DNA of 64,000 nucleotides, from positions 401,381-465,380 of the forward strand of contig CAVZJU010000007.1 of assembly GCA_963775695.1 (NCBI GenBank), in the 5' to 3' direction. Positions 25,527 to 34,267 of the stretch are shown in pieces. Every line of letters begins with the position of its first letter. Within the stretch, counting starts at the first letter, position 1. Both the position numbers and the translations under genes were made by a program. The stretch comes from DATBLE01 sp963775695. GTDB lineage: Bacteria; Actinomycetota; Thermoleophilia; Gaiellales; Gaiellaceae. Under the pieces are notes generated by a model, which was given only the letters and a program-made list of their open reading frames with translations, searched no databases and was not told the origin of the DNA.

Positions 25527-25987
25527 TCGAGATCCGCCCGCTGCAGCTCCGCGATCTGACGGCGATCGAGGAGATCGAGCGCAGCGCCTATCCGACGCCG
25601 TGGTCGCGCTCGATGTTCGCCGGCGAGCTCTCGAAGCCGTCTTCGATCTGCCTCGGCGCCTTCGAGGAGCAGACCCTGCGTGGCTACCTGATCACCTCGC
25701 GGTACGTCGATGCGTGGCACGTGATGAACGTCGCGGTCGCTCCGGACCGGCACCGGATGGGTATCGCCTCGTCCCTGCTCGGCCGCCTGTTCGAATTGAC
25801 GGCATCCGACGACCGCCGCGGCTACACGCTGGAGGTCCGGGTCTCGAACGCGGCGGCGATCGCGCTCTACGAGCGGCTCGGCTTCGAACCCCGCGGGGTC
25901 CGCCGCGGCTACTACACGGACAACCGCGAGGACGCGCTGATCATGTGGCGTGACCCCGCCGTTCGCGACTCCGTCGCGAACCGCTAG
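25523..25987 (+). CDS. rimI: ribosomal-protein S18-alanine N-acetyltransferase
   Basis: A 154-residue GNAT protein. 'MIEIRPLQLRDLTAIEEIER', 'AYPTPWSRSMFAGEL', 'NVAVAPDRHRMGIASSLL' (acetyl-CoA loop) and 'VRVSNAAAIALYERLGF' match RimI. The position between tsaB and tsaD is the usual one in actinobacteria. ATG 25523 overlaps the tsaB stop as ATGA. A gap of 189 bases follows before tsaD; apart from the hairpin at its end it holds nothing recognised. Confidence 0.92.
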   Translation: MIEIRPLQLRDLTAIEEIERSAYPTPWSRSMFAGELSKPSSICLGAFEEQTLRGYLITSRYVDAWHVMNVAVAPDRHRMGIASSLLGRLFELTASDDRRGYTLEVRVSNAAAIALYERLGFEPRGVRRGYYTDNREDALIMWRDPAVRDSVANR

Positions 25988-26153
25988 AAGTGGTCGAGCG
26001 TTCTAAACATGGTTTCGAGGGTCTTTGCCCTGGTGGCGCCGATGCGTCCTCAGGTTCGCGGGTATCGATGACGATCCGGACCACCACCTGGCGAGCATGA
26101 CCGGAGTGGAAGCGTCGATTTGTGCCCGCCAAGTGACGAATGTGCAACTTCTA

Positions 26154-26176
26154 GCGCTTTCGCGAAGCGAAAGCGC
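26154..26176 (+). repeat. 10-bp hairpin abutting the tsaD start codon
   Basis: GCGCTTTCGC and GCGAAAGCGC pair around a GAA loop and end one base before ATG 26177, leaving no room for a ribosome binding site. Its core is the reverse complement of the hairpin core at the fmdB stop. Confidence 0.6.
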
Positions 26177-27181
26177 ATGATCCTGGGGCTCGAGACCTCG
26201 TGCGACGAGACCGCCGCCGCCGTCGTCACCGAGGAGGGCGAGATCCGGTCGAACGTGGTCGCCTCGCAGTCGGAGCTGCACGCCCGTTTCGGCGGCGTCG
26301 TGCCGGAGATCGCCTCGCGCCGGCATCTCGAGCTGGTCTCCCCTGTCGTGCGCGAGGCGCTCGATCGAGCCGGTGTCACGCTCGAGCAGGTCGACCGGAT
26401 CGGCGTCACCCAGGGGCCCGGGTTGATCGGCGCGCTGCTGGTCGGGCTGGCCGCCGCCAAGGGGCTCGCCTGGGGGCGCGGGGTCCCGCTCGTCCCGGTC
26501 GACCACCTGCACGGGCACGTCGCCTCGCTGTACCTCCGGCCCGACCCCGTCGACCCGCCCTTCCTGTGCCTGCTCGCGAGCGGCGGCCACACGCTTCTGC
26601 TCGACGTCGAGGACCGCTCGGGGTTCCGCGTCCTCGGGACGACGCTCGACGACGCTGCAGGGGAGGCGTTCGACAAGGGTGCCCGTCTCCTCGGCCTGGG
26701 CTACCCGGGCGGGGCGGAGATCGACCGGCTCGCCCGCGCCGGCGACCCCCTGGCGTACGACTTCCCCGTCGCGCGCGTGCCTTCTGCAGCGCCGTCGGGC
26801 AAAGCCCGACGACGCGCATCGAACGGCGTGGGCCTCGACTTCTCCTTCTCCGGGCTGAAGACCGCCCTGCTCTACGCCGTTCGCGACCTCGATCCGGACG
26901 AGCTCGAGAGGCGCCGCGCCGATCTCGCCGCCTCGTACCAGCGCGCGATCGTGCGGGCGCTCGTCGGTCGCACGATCGAGGCGGCGGAACGCCTGGGCGC
27001 CGACCGGATCGCGATCGTCGGTGGGGTCGCGGCGAACTCCGAGCTCAGGGCGGCGCTCCCCGATGCCACCGCCGCGCCGCTCGAGCTCTGCACGGACAAT
27101 GCCGCGATGATCGCCTCCGCCGCACGGTTCACCGAGCCCGCGGTCGACCCGCTTCGGCTGGATGCCTATGCGGTGGCGTAG
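26177..27181 (+). CDS. tsaD: tRNA t6A transferase TsaD
   Basis: TsaD transfers threonylcarbamoyl to A37 of ANN-decoding tRNAs. 334 residues from ATG 26177, which gives 'MILGLETSCDETAAAVV', the standard N-terminus. Metal-binding His residues lie in 'VPVDHLHGHVASLY', and 'LLASGGHTLLL' and 'VGGVAANSELR' are typical. The segment 'VPSAAPSGKARRRASNG' before 'LDFSFSGLKTALL' looks longer than usual and contains a 7-bp palindrome (26794-26810). A perfect hairpin directly precedes the start codon, so how translation begins is unclear. The 3' end overlaps the subtilase start by 20 bases. Confidence 0.93.
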   Translation: MILGLETSCDETAAAVVTEEGEIRSNVVASQSELHARFGGVVPEIASRRHLELVSPVVREALDRAGVTLEQVDRIGVTQGPGLIGALLVGLAAAKGLAWGRGVPLVPVDHLHGHVASLYLRPDPVDPPFLCLLASGGHTLLLDVEDRSGFRVLGTTLDDAAGEAFDKGARLLGLGYPGGAEIDRLARAGDPLAYDFPVARVPSAAPSGKARRRASNGVGLDFSFSGLKTALLYAVRDLDPDELERRRADLAASYQRAIVRALVGRTIEAAERLGADRIAIVGGVAANSELRAALPDATAAPLELCTDNAAMIASAARFTEPAVDPLRLDAYAVA

Positions 27182-29678
27182 CGCCCTCGGCATCGCCGTG
27201 CTTGCGGCGATCGTCGCGGCGGCGGTGCTGGCCGTCCCGGAGGGGGGTGGGGGAGCACCGCCGGCCACGCCCACCCGGCTGGCGTCGGCCGCAGCCTGGA
27301 ACGGTCTCGTCGGCGGGGCGCGGGCCGAGGTCGGCATCGGGCAGCGCGTCCTCGTGGTGCTGACCGCCTTCTCCCTCGCCGACCGCGTGCAGCGTGCCGG
27401 TGGCCTCGCGACCGACGCCGAGGAACGGCGCTGGACGGCGGCCGCCGCGGCCGCGCAGCAGCAGTTCATCTCGGACGTCGGCCGGGCGGGCGTGGCAATC
27501 AGGCCCGAGTTCCGCTTCACCCGCACCCTGAACGGGTTCTCGGCCGTTCTCGACCCACGTGCGATCGCTCTGATCGAGCGCACACAGGGAGTGAAAGGCG
27601 TCTATCCGGTCCGGGTCGCGTTCCCTGCGTCGCTCTCGCCTCGGGCGCTCCGTGTGGCGGCGGCGTCGGCCGCGCGGCCGGGCGTCCGCCTGGCGGGTGT
27701 CGCCGGCCGCGGCGTGCTGATCGCGCTGCTCGACACCGGCGTCGACGCCGGCACGCCGTATCTCCACGGGCACGTGCTCCCGGGGCTCGACATCGCCGGC
27801 ACCGAGCCGAGCGCGCAGGCGCAGGCGAAGCCCACCGATCCATCCGCACTCGAGGAGCACGGCACCGAGATGGCCGGCTTGCTCGTCGGTGCCGGCGGGC
27901 CGGCGGGGGTGACCGGGGTCGCGCCGGCCGCCACCGTCCTTCCGCTCCGCGTCGCCGGGTGGCAGCCCGACGTGCGGGGCGGATACACGATCTACGCCCG
28001 CACCGACCAGCTACTCGCCGGGCTCGAGCGGGCCGTCGATCCGGACGGAAACGGCGACGCCCACGATGCGGCCCGGGTCGCGCTCGTGCCGCTCGTCGAG
28101 CCCTTCGCCGCGTTCACCGACGGCCCGCTCGAGCGCGCTGTCGACGGCGCGCTGCGCCTGGACACACTCGTCGTGGCCGCCGCTGGGAACGACGGTCCGG
28201 CCGGCCCCGCCTTCGGGAGCGTGGGCGGCCCGGCCGGAGCTCCTGCCGCCCTTGCCGTCGGAGCGGCCGACGCCGGTCGAAACCTCACGCAGGTGAGGGT
28301 GGTCGTCCGGGCCGGGCTGCGGGTGCTGTTCGACCGCCTCGTCCCCCTCGTCGGCGGCACCCCGCCCGCGCAGGCACTCGTGCTCTCTCCGTCCGCCCCG
28401 GCCCGTGCAGCCTTCTTCAAGCGCGGGCTCTCACAGGTGGCCGACCGCGCCGCGGTCGCAGCCGCCGGTGCGGATCCGGCCACGACCGCACGAGCCGCCG
28501 CCGATGCCGGCGCAGCCGCCGTGATCCTCCACGGCCGCCCGGTCGCGCCCGGCGCGATCGCTCTCGACCGCCGCATCGATGTCCCGGTGGTCGTGCTCCC
28601 GCAAGAGGTCACGCTTGCGTTGCGTACCGAGACCGGAGCAACGGTCGTGATCGCCGCGCCACGACCGAGCGGCGCGGCGCGTACGACCGCGGCGCCGTTC
28701 TCGTCGTGGGGGCTTGCGTTCGACGGAGGGATCAAGCCGGACCTGCTCGCGCCGGGCGTCGGCCTGGCGACCGCCGACCCCGGTGCCGCTCCGGACGACG
28801 GTTCCGTCTTCGGGACGGTCAGCGGCTCGAGCGCGGCTGCCGCAGTGGTCGCCGGCGCGGCTGCGCTCCTGGCTGAGGCCAGACCCGACATGAGCGCGGC
28901 GCGGCTTCGAGCGCTGCTCGTCGGCGGGGCCAGGCAGCTCGACGGGGCTCCTGCTGTCGCCCAGGGGGCGGGGATGCTCGACGTCGGCCGCGCGGCCGCG
29001 CTGGAGCTCGTCGCCGACCCGCCTCTCCTCACCTTCGGTCGCGGGACGGTCGAGGGCTGGCGTGGCAACGAAGTGCTTCGTCTCCGCAACGTCTCCGGCC
29101 GCAGGCTCACGGTCTACGTCGCCCCCGGCCGGCAGACGGACGCCGCCCTCCGCCTGGCCATCAAGCCGCGCCGCACCGAGATCGAACCGGGCGGAGTCGC
29201 GCGGATCGCCGTCCACATTCCACCGATCACGATCGCCCGGGGCGAGGCCGCGCTCGGGTCGCTGACGGTCACCCCGCTGACGGGAGTGGCGATCCACGTC
29301 CCCTGGGCGGTCGTCCTTCGCCCCGCGCGCGCCCTGCTCGGCCCGCTGACGCTCACGCGCGCATCGTTCAAGCCGTCGGAGTCCCGGCCGTCGGTCGTCG
29401 TCATGCGGGTCGGCCGCGTGCTGCGCACCGTCGACGGCAACACCGTCGTCCCCGTGCTCCGGCTGGACGTCGAGCTCTGGACCGACGACGGCAAGCGCCT
29501 TGGGCTGCTCACCCGACTGCGCGACCTCCTGCCCGGCCGGTACGCGATCGGCCTCACCGGCCACGCTCCCGGGGGGAAGGTGCTCTCGCCCGGCGCCTAC
29601 CGCCTCCGCGTGTTCGCCTGGCCCACCGGTGGCGGCCGGCCGACGGTGCGGTCGGTGCCGTTCCGGATACGGAAGTGA
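27162..29678 (+). CDS. secreted S8 (subtilisin-like) serine peptidase
   Basis: 838 residues. The N-terminus 'MPMRWRSALGIAVLAAIVAA' is a signal peptide, followed by a propeptide-like region to about residue 165. The catalytic triad can be placed: Asp in 'IALLDTGVDAG' (about 190), His in 'EEHGTEMAGLL' (about 231) and Ser in 'VSGSSAAAAVVAG' (about 552). The oxyanion Asn is in 'AAGNDGPAG' (about 341). A protease-associated-like insert lies between about 385 and 510, and C-terminal beta domains run from about 620. The serine motif is SGSS rather than the usual GTSM. Start ATG 27162 (or 27168) overlaps tsaD. Confidence 0.88.
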   Translation: MPMRWRSALGIAVLAAIVAAAVLAVPEGGGGAPPATPTRLASAAAWNGLVGGARAEVGIGQRVLVVLTAFSLADRVQRAGGLATDAEERRWTAAAAAAQQQFISDVGRAGVAIRPEFRFTRTLNGFSAVLDPRAIALIERTQGVKGVYPVRVAFPASLSPRALRVAAASAARPGVRLAGVAGRGVLIALLDTGVDAGTPYLHGHVLPGLDIAGTEPSAQAQAKPTDPSALEEHGTEMAGLLVGAGGPAGVTGVAPAATVLPLRVAGWQPDVRGGYTIYARTDQLLAGLERAVDPDGNGDAHDAARVALVPLVEPFAAFTDGPLERAVDGALRLDTLVVAAAGNDGPAGPAFGSVGGPAGAPAALAVGAADAGRNLTQVRVVVRAGLRVLFDRLVPLVGGTPPAQALVLSPSAPARAAFFKRGLSQVADRAAVAAAGADPATTARAAADAGAAAVILHGRPVAPGAIALDRRIDVPVVVLPQEVTLALRTETGATVVIAAPRPSGAARTTAAPFSSWGLAFDGGIKPDLLAPGVGLATADPGAAPDDGSVFGTVSGSSAAAAVVAGAAALLAEARPDMSAARLRALLVGGARQLDGAPAVAQGAGMLDVGRAAALELVADPPLLTFGRGTVEGWRGNEVLRLRNVSGRRLTVYVAPGRQTDAALRLAIKPRRTEIEPGGVARIAVHIPPITIARGEAALGSLTVTPLTGVAIHVPWAVVLRPARALLGPLTLTRASFKPSESRPSVVVMRVGRVLRTVDGNTVVPVLRLDVELWTDDGKRLGLLTRLRDLLPGRYAIGLTGHAPGGKVLSPGAYRLRVFAWPTGGGRPTVRSVPFRIRK

Positions 29679-29727
29679 CCGTCGTAGACTCCCGTAGAGA
29701 CCGGCGTGATCGCCAACGAAGGAGTGT

Positions 29728-31014
29728 GTGAACGTGACCTCAGTCCAGGAATCCGTCTCCGTCTCGCATCTCCGCGAGAACCCCTACGAGATCGCCCAGG
29801 ACCAGCTTCGCAAGGTCGCCAGAGCCTTCAGCATCGACGACAACCTCGTCAACGTGCTCTCCAGGTGCAAGAAGGCCGTCGTCGTCTCGATCCCCGTGAC
29901 GATGGACGACGGCCACATCGAGGTCTTCGAGGGGTATCGCGTCACCCACAACGTCTCCAGAGGGCCCTCGAAAGGGGGCATCCGCTACCACCCCGACGTC
30001 ACCCTCGACGAGGTGCGGGCGCTGTCGATCTGGATGACGTGGAAGTGCTCGCTGATGGGGATCCCCTTCGGCGGCGCCAAGGGGGGCGTGATCTGCGACC
30101 CGAAGAAGCTTTCCGTCCGGGAGCTCGAGGGCATGACTCGCCGCTACACGTCCGAGATCATCAACGAGATCGGCCCGGAAAAGGACATCCCGGCTCCGGA
30201 CGTCGGCACGAGCCCGCGCGAGATGGCCTGGATCTTCGACACCTACTCGATGAACAAGGGCCACTCCGTGCTCGGCGTCGTCACCGGCAAGCCGCTGACC
30301 GTCGGCGGGTCGCTGGGTCGGCTGGAGGCGACCGCACGGGGCGGCGTGTTCTGCACGCTCGCGGCGCTCGAGCGGCTCGGGATGCAGCTCGACGGCAAGA
30401 CGGTCGCCGTCCAGGGCTTCGGCAACGTCGGCAGCTACTACGCGTTGCTCATGCAACAGGAGGGCGCGAAGGTGATCGCGATCTCCGACTCGAGCGGCGG
30501 CTTCCACAACGCGAACGGGATCGACGTCGCATCGGCAATCGCGCACAAACAGGAGCGGGGGACGCTGACGGGCCTCGCCGGCGTCGAGGCGATCTCGAAC
30601 GACGAGCTCCTCCTGCTCGACTGCGACATCCTCGCTCCCTGCGGGCTGGAGCAGGTGATCACGGAGGAGAACGCCGGCGGGGTCAAGGCGAAGATCGTGT
30701 GCGAGGGGGCGAACGGGCCGACCACGCCCGCCGCGGACGAGATCCTCGACGAGAAGGGCGTGCTCGTCCTGCCCGACGTTCTCGCCAATGCCGGCGGCGT
30801 CGTCGTCTCCTACTTCGAGTGGGTGCAGGGCCTTCAGGAATACTTCTGGAAGGAGGACGAGGTCAACGCGAAGCTCAAGGCGATCGTCGACAAGGCGTTC
30901 GACGAGACCTGGCACGTCCACCAGTCGCGCGGCGTGAGCATGCGGCTGGCGTCCTACGGGCTCGCCGTCCAGCGCGTTGCCGAGGCGACCACCACTCGAG
31001 GTCTCTATCCGTAG
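29728..31014 (+). CDS. gdhA: Glu/Leu/Phe/Val dehydrogenase (glutamate dehydrogenase)
   Basis: Interconverts glutamate with 2-oxoglutarate and ammonia using NAD(P). 428 residues, close to hexameric GDH-type 2. Substrate domain: 'GPSKGGIRYHPDVTLDEV', 'MTWKCSLMGIPFGGAKGG' (catalytic Lys) and 'DIPAPDVGTSPREMAW'. Cofactor domain: 'VAVQGFGNVGSYYALLM'. A TAGACT -10-like hexamer lies at 29685-29690 and AAGGAG before GTG 29728 serves as ribosome binding site, so unlike several neighbours this gene has a leader. A hairpin repeat begins 3 bases after its stop. Confidence 0.93.
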   Translation: MNVTSVQESVSVSHLRENPYEIAQDQLRKVARAFSIDDNLVNVLSRCKKAVVVSIPVTMDDGHIEVFEGYRVTHNVSRGPSKGGIRYHPDVTLDEVRALSIWMTWKCSLMGIPFGGAKGGVICDPKKLSVRELEGMTRRYTSEIINEIGPEKDIPAPDVGTSPREMAWIFDTYSMNKGHSVLGVVTGKPLTVGGSLGRLEATARGGVFCTLAALERLGMQLDGKTVAVQGFGNVGSYYALLMQQEGAKVIAISDSSGGFHNANGIDVASAIAHKQERGTLTGLAGVEAISNDELLLLDCDILAPCGLEQVITEENAGGVKAKIVCEGANGPTTPAADEILDEKGVLVLPDVLANAGGVVVSYFEWVQGLQEYFWKEDEVNAKLKAIVDKAFDETWHVHQSRGVSMRLASYGLAVQRVAEATTTRGLYP

Positions 31015-31017
31015 TGG

Positions 31018-31060
31018 CACGGGGGAACCCATGGTTCCCCCGTGCGCCCCCTCCTCGCGC
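31018..31060 (+). repeat. stop-codon-adjacent hairpin repeat, copy 2
   Basis: CACGGGGGAACC, loop CAT, GGTTCCCCCGTG: 12 perfect base pairs, then the tail CGCCCCCTCCTCGCGC. It starts 3 bases after the gdhA stop. Same element as at 13306-13347 (minus) and 41352-41390. Confidence 0.7.
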
Positions 31061-31087
31061 ACGCGCGTGTCCAGCCGCCGGTCGGCT

Positions 31088-31118
31088 CCCGCGGGCAAAG
31101 CCCGGCTCCGCCCGCGGG
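31088..31118 (+). terminator. 9-bp GC hairpin before the glutaredoxin gene
   Basis: CCCGCGGGC and GCCCGCGGG pair around a 13-base loop; inside it GGGC-AAA-GCCC is an alternative small hairpin, also seen within tsaD. It lies between gdhA and the TTG start at 31132 and may back up the terminator repeat. Confidence 0.45.
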
Positions 31119-31131
31119 CGGTGGCGTCTAG

Positions 31132-31398
31132 TTGACCGGTCGCAAGCCAGTTGCGCGCGTGGTCGTCTACTACGCGCCGGAGTGTCACCTCTGCAAGCGG
31201 GCGCGCAACACGCTCGCAGCACTCCGACGCGAGTACGAGTTCGAGCTGCACGAGGTCGACATCGACGGCGACGCCGACCTGGAGGCCCGGTATCGCGAGT
31301 GGTTACCGGTGGTCGAGATCGACGGCGAGCGGGCCTTCGTCTACTACGTGGACGAGGCCGCCTTCCTCCGCCGCCTGGGCGCACAAAGTCACGCCTGA
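31132..31398 (+). CDS. glutaredoxin-like thiol-disulfide protein
   Basis: 88 residues of the glutaredoxin-like (DUF836, PF05768) family: 'VVVYYAPECHLCKRARNTL' carries a C-x2-C active site (CHLC) and 'WLPVVEIDGERAFVYYVDEA' the cis-Pro region (LPVV). It is likely a small cytoplasmic redox protein. TTG 31132 is the only near start. The position just before rex, a redox-sensing repressor, is common in actinobacteria. Confidence 0.8.
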   Translation: MTGRKPVARVVVYYAPECHLCKRARNTLAALRREYEFELHEVDIDGDADLEARYREWLPVVEIDGERAFVYYVDEAAFLRRLGAQSHA

Positions 31399-31474
31399 CG
31401 GGCGACCGACGCAGCCTGGGAAGCGGGCTGGCACAATGCTGGCCGTGTTACAAACAGCGACACAAGGAGCGGGT

Positions 31475-32095
31475 GTGACGGACCGGTTGACGGTCGGGGT
31501 CGCCGCGCGACTGAGCCGGTATCTCCAGGTTCTGACCCAGGCCAAGAAGATGGGCAAGGAGCGCATCTCCTCGCAGGAGATCTCCGACTACACGAACATC
31601 AACGCGACGCAGATCAGGCGGGACCTGTCCGCGTTCGGGAAGTTCGGCAAGCGCGGAGTGGGCTACAACATCGACAGCCTGCTCGGCGAGATCCGCAAGA
31701 TCCTGCGGACCCAGGGGCAGCACAACATCGCGCTCGTCGGCGCCGGCCGCCTCGGCCAGGCGATCGCGAGCTCGCCGATCTTCGCGGAGCACGGCATCAA
31801 CATCGCCGCCGTCTTCGACCGCGACCCCGAGCTCGTCGGCAACCGCGCGGGCCACGTCGCCGTGCAGCCGTACGCCGAGTTGAAGGGCGCCGTCCATGAC
31901 AAGAACATCATCGTCGGCGTTCTCGCCGTGCCGGCCGCCGCCGCGCAGGACGTCGCCGACGACCTCGTCGATGCCGGCGTGAAGATCATCTTCAACTACA
32001 GCGAAGGCCTGCTGGACGTCCCCGGGGACGTCCAGGTGCACACGTCCAATCCCGCGGTCGAGCTCCTCCACGCGCTCTATTTCCACCTGGCGTAG
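31475..32095 (+). CDS. rex: redox-sensing transcriptional repressor Rex
   Basis: Rex senses the NADH/NAD+ ratio and represses respiratory genes when NADH is low. 206 residues from GTG 31475, chosen because AAGGAG lies 5 bases upstream; an in-frame ATG at 31436 has no such signal. The winged helix (about 1-70) includes 'RLSRYLQVLTQAKKMG' and 'YTNINATQIRRDLSAFGKFG'. The Rossmann domain has 'ALVGAGRLGQAIASS' (about 88-102) and 'FNYSEGLLDVP'. Its usual targets, such as the hem operon or cytochrome bd, are not in this window. Convergent with the hydrolase-glycosyltransferase gene. Confidence 0.93.
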   Translation: MTDRLTVGVAARLSRYLQVLTQAKKMGKERISSQEISDYTNINATQIRRDLSAFGKFGKRGVGYNIDSLLGEIRKILRTQGQHNIALVGAGRLGQAIASSPIFAEHGINIAAVFDRDPELVGNRAGHVAVQPYAELKGAVHDKNIIVGVLAVPAAAAQDVADDLVDAGVKIIFNYSEGLLDVPGDVQVHTSNPAVELLHALYFHLA

Positions 32096-32113
32096 GACGA
32101 CCGCGCCAGGAGC

Positions 32114-34267
32114 CTACCGACGGCCTCTGCCCTCCTCGAGGAGCGGGGCGATCAACGCCGCCGCCCGTGCCGCCCCGTCCGACTCCACCGGTCGGTAGTC
32201 GACCGGCTGGCCGATCGTCTCGGCGATGGCCGCGGCGATTGTGTCCGGTGTCTCGCGCTCGAAGTCCATGCAGCGCCCGGCGCCGTATCGCTCGAGCCGG
32301 TGACGAACGTGGAAGTTCTGCTCGAAGTGATGGCGGAGTGGGAAGTAGAGAAATGGGCGACGGTTCGCGGTCAGCTCCATCGAGGTGGTCAGGCCCCCTT
32401 GAACGACGGCGAGGTCACAGGCGGCTAGGTGCCGGTAGAGCTGATCCACGTAGGCGCGAATCTCGAGTCCGTCGTGTGAGGGCAGCGTCTCCGGCGAGAT
32501 CCGCGGGCCGGCGACGACGATCATCCGGAGAGCCGGCACCCGCTCCTTCGCCGCCGGGAACGCGGCGATCACCCGTCGAAGGAGATCGCCTCCGACGCCG
32601 GATCCTCCAACTGTGACGATGCAGACCCGCTCGTCCTCGCGGTACCCGAGCCCGGCTCTCAGGGCCGTCCGATCGGCGAACTCCTCGGGATCGAACCCCG
32701 TCACGTAGCCGGCGAAGGCGAAGTGCTCCTCTGTCCAGTCACGGATCCAGGGCAGGTGGGACGCGAACCGGTCCGGAACGATGTCGTCGGGGTTGCCGAT
32801 GAAGACGGCTTGGTCACGCACGCGCGGGAAGCGCGCGATGTGCTCGATCATCTCCTCGTTGTAGTCGCCGGTCAGGAATGCCTCGTGGTCGCTCCCGTCG
32901 GGCATCGGCAGCCAGCCGACGAAGTCGGTCAGCCACACGTACGGCGTCCGCTTCTGCTCGGGGTTCTCGTGCAGGTAGTAGTCGAGCTCCCAGGCTTCGT
33001 CGCCGATCCAGAGGTCGTAGTGCTCCTCGGAGACGAGGTCGTGGAAGACCATGAAGTTGGAGAGCTGGATCTCGTCCATGCGGCGGATCGCCTGGAAGCA
33101 GTGCAGGTCGTGCTCGGCCGACTCGCTCTCGACGTGGTGCGACTCGTTCGCCAAGAAGGCGCTCGCCGGATGGATCCGCTCTCCGCGGGCCTCGAGCACC
33201 GCCGTGACCGGGTGTTGAGCGAGCCAGGCGATCTCCAGGTCGGGATGGAGCTTGCGAAGTTCGTCTGCGATCGCGACGTCCCGCTGCGCATGGCCGAGGC
33301 CGATCGGCGACGAGATGTAGAGCGCGCGCCTGGGGCGGGACTTGCCGCGAGCCCAGGTACGCGGCGTCCGGGCGGGCACGATGAAGTCGCGCAGGAGCAG
33401 ATTCACCTTGACCGGGTCGCGCGTGTGAGGCAGGTGTCCTGAGCCCTCGAGCACGGTCAGAGATGCGTCTGCGAGCTCGGCCAGCCGCGCACCGGACGCG
33501 CAGGGTCGGATCGCGTCGTCCCTGCCGTGGATCACCAGCATCGGACAGTCGATCCTGGACAGGAGGGCGCGCACGCCCTCCTCGTCCTCGAGCCGTTGCG
33601 CCAGCTGGGTCGCGATCAAAGTCTCCGCGTCAGTCTCGAGGCCCCACCCGACCGTGTCCTCGCGTTGCTTCGTCGAGTGCGGCTCGGTGAAGCACTGCGA
33701 GAAGAAGAACTCGAGGAACCCCTCGTAGTGGTCGGCCCAGTAGTGGCGGTTCCACTTCTCCCAGCCCTCGAACTCTTCGCGCGGCTCGCTGAACTCTTGC
33801 TTCGCCTTCAGCCGCGGTGTGCTCGGGGGAAGCGGCAGCGCGGGAGCGATGAAGACCATTCCGTCGATCCGGCCGGGATGATTCGCCGCTAGCAGGAGCG
33901 ACCGTTCCGCGCCTCGCGACAACGAGACGACGACGGCCCGTTCGGTGGCGGTCGCGTCCATCACGGCGACCGCGTCTGCAGCGTACTCCTCCTCGCGATA
34001 GGCGTCGGGATCGGGGGGGCGGTCGGAGCGGCCGTTCCCGCGTCCGTCGAACGTGACCACGCGGCAGTGTCGCGCGAGGTAGGGAATCTGCATCTTCCAG
34101 TGGCGCGAGTGGATGATCGACCACGTCGGCATGAGCAGCACCGTCGGCCCACCCTCGCCGTAGACCTCGTAGAAGCTGCGTACGCCGTCGCGCTCGACGT
34201 AGCCCTCCTCGTCCGGGTAGCGGGCCCGCGTCTGCTCGGCCGCAGGGAGGCGCACCGTCAGCGTCAT
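32114..34267 (-). CDS. alpha/beta hydrolase - glycosyltransferase fusion
   Basis: A 717-residue two-domain protein. Residues 1 to about 295 form an alpha/beta hydrolase: 'TFDGRGNGRSDRPPDPDAYR', a degenerate nucleophile elbow 'VVSLSRGAERSLLL', and 'LVIHGRDDAIRPC' and 'LEGSGHLPHTRDP' for the acid and His. Residues about 310-717 resemble a GT-B glycosyltransferase of the MurG/UDP-glycosyltransferase kind: 'ALYISSPIGLGHAQRDVAIA' at the N-lobe, and 'TVGGSGVGGDLLRRVIAAFP' and 'CDLAVVQGGLTTSMELTAN' in the sugar-nucleotide lobe. The start overlaps the TetR stop (ATGA). The fusion suggests coupled hydrolysis and glycosyl transfer on one acceptor; the substrate is unknown. Confidence 0.8.
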   Translation of the reverse strand: MTLTVRLPAAEQTRARYPDEEGYVERDGVRSFYEVYGEGGPTVLLMPTWSIIHSRHWKMQIPYLARHCRVVTFDGRGNGRSDRPPDPDAYREEEYAADAVAVMDATATERAVVVSLSRGAERSLLLAANHPGRIDGMVFIAPALPLPPSTPRLKAKQEFSEPREEFEGWEKWNRHYWADHYEGFLEFFFSQCFTEPHSTKQREDTVGWGLETDAETLIATQLAQRLEDEEGVRALLSRIDCPMLVIHGRDDAIRPCASGARLAELADASLTVLEGSGHLPHTRDPVKVNLLLRDFIVPARTPRTWARGKSRPRRALYISSPIGLGHAQRDVAIADELRKLHPDLEIAWLAQHPVTAVLEARGERIHPASAFLANESHHVESESAEHDLHCFQAIRRMDEIQLSNFMVFHDLVSEEHYDLWIGDEAWELDYYLHENPEQKRTPYVWLTDFVGWLPMPDGSDHEAFLTGDYNEEMIEHIARFPRVRDQAVFIGNPDDIVPDRFASHLPWIRDWTEEHFAFAGYVTGFDPEEFADRTALRAGLGYREDERVCIVTVGGSGVGGDLLRRVIAAFPAAKERVPALRMIVVAGPRISPETLPSHDGLEIRAYVDQLYRHLAACDLAVVQGGLTTSMELTANRRPFLYFPLRHHFEQNFHVRHRLERYGAGRCMDFERETPDTIAAAIAETIGQPVDYRPVESDGAARAAALIAPLLEEGRGRR

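Noticed and set aside
26003..26147. Small minus-strand ORFs in the gap before tsaD
   Set aside because: They have no start signal or recognisable character, overlap in several frames, and run into the rimI end.
31425..31474. Rex operator in the rex promoter
   Set aside because: The stretch has TGTTAC and CACAAG words but no convincing TTGTGA-N-TCACAA palindrome.
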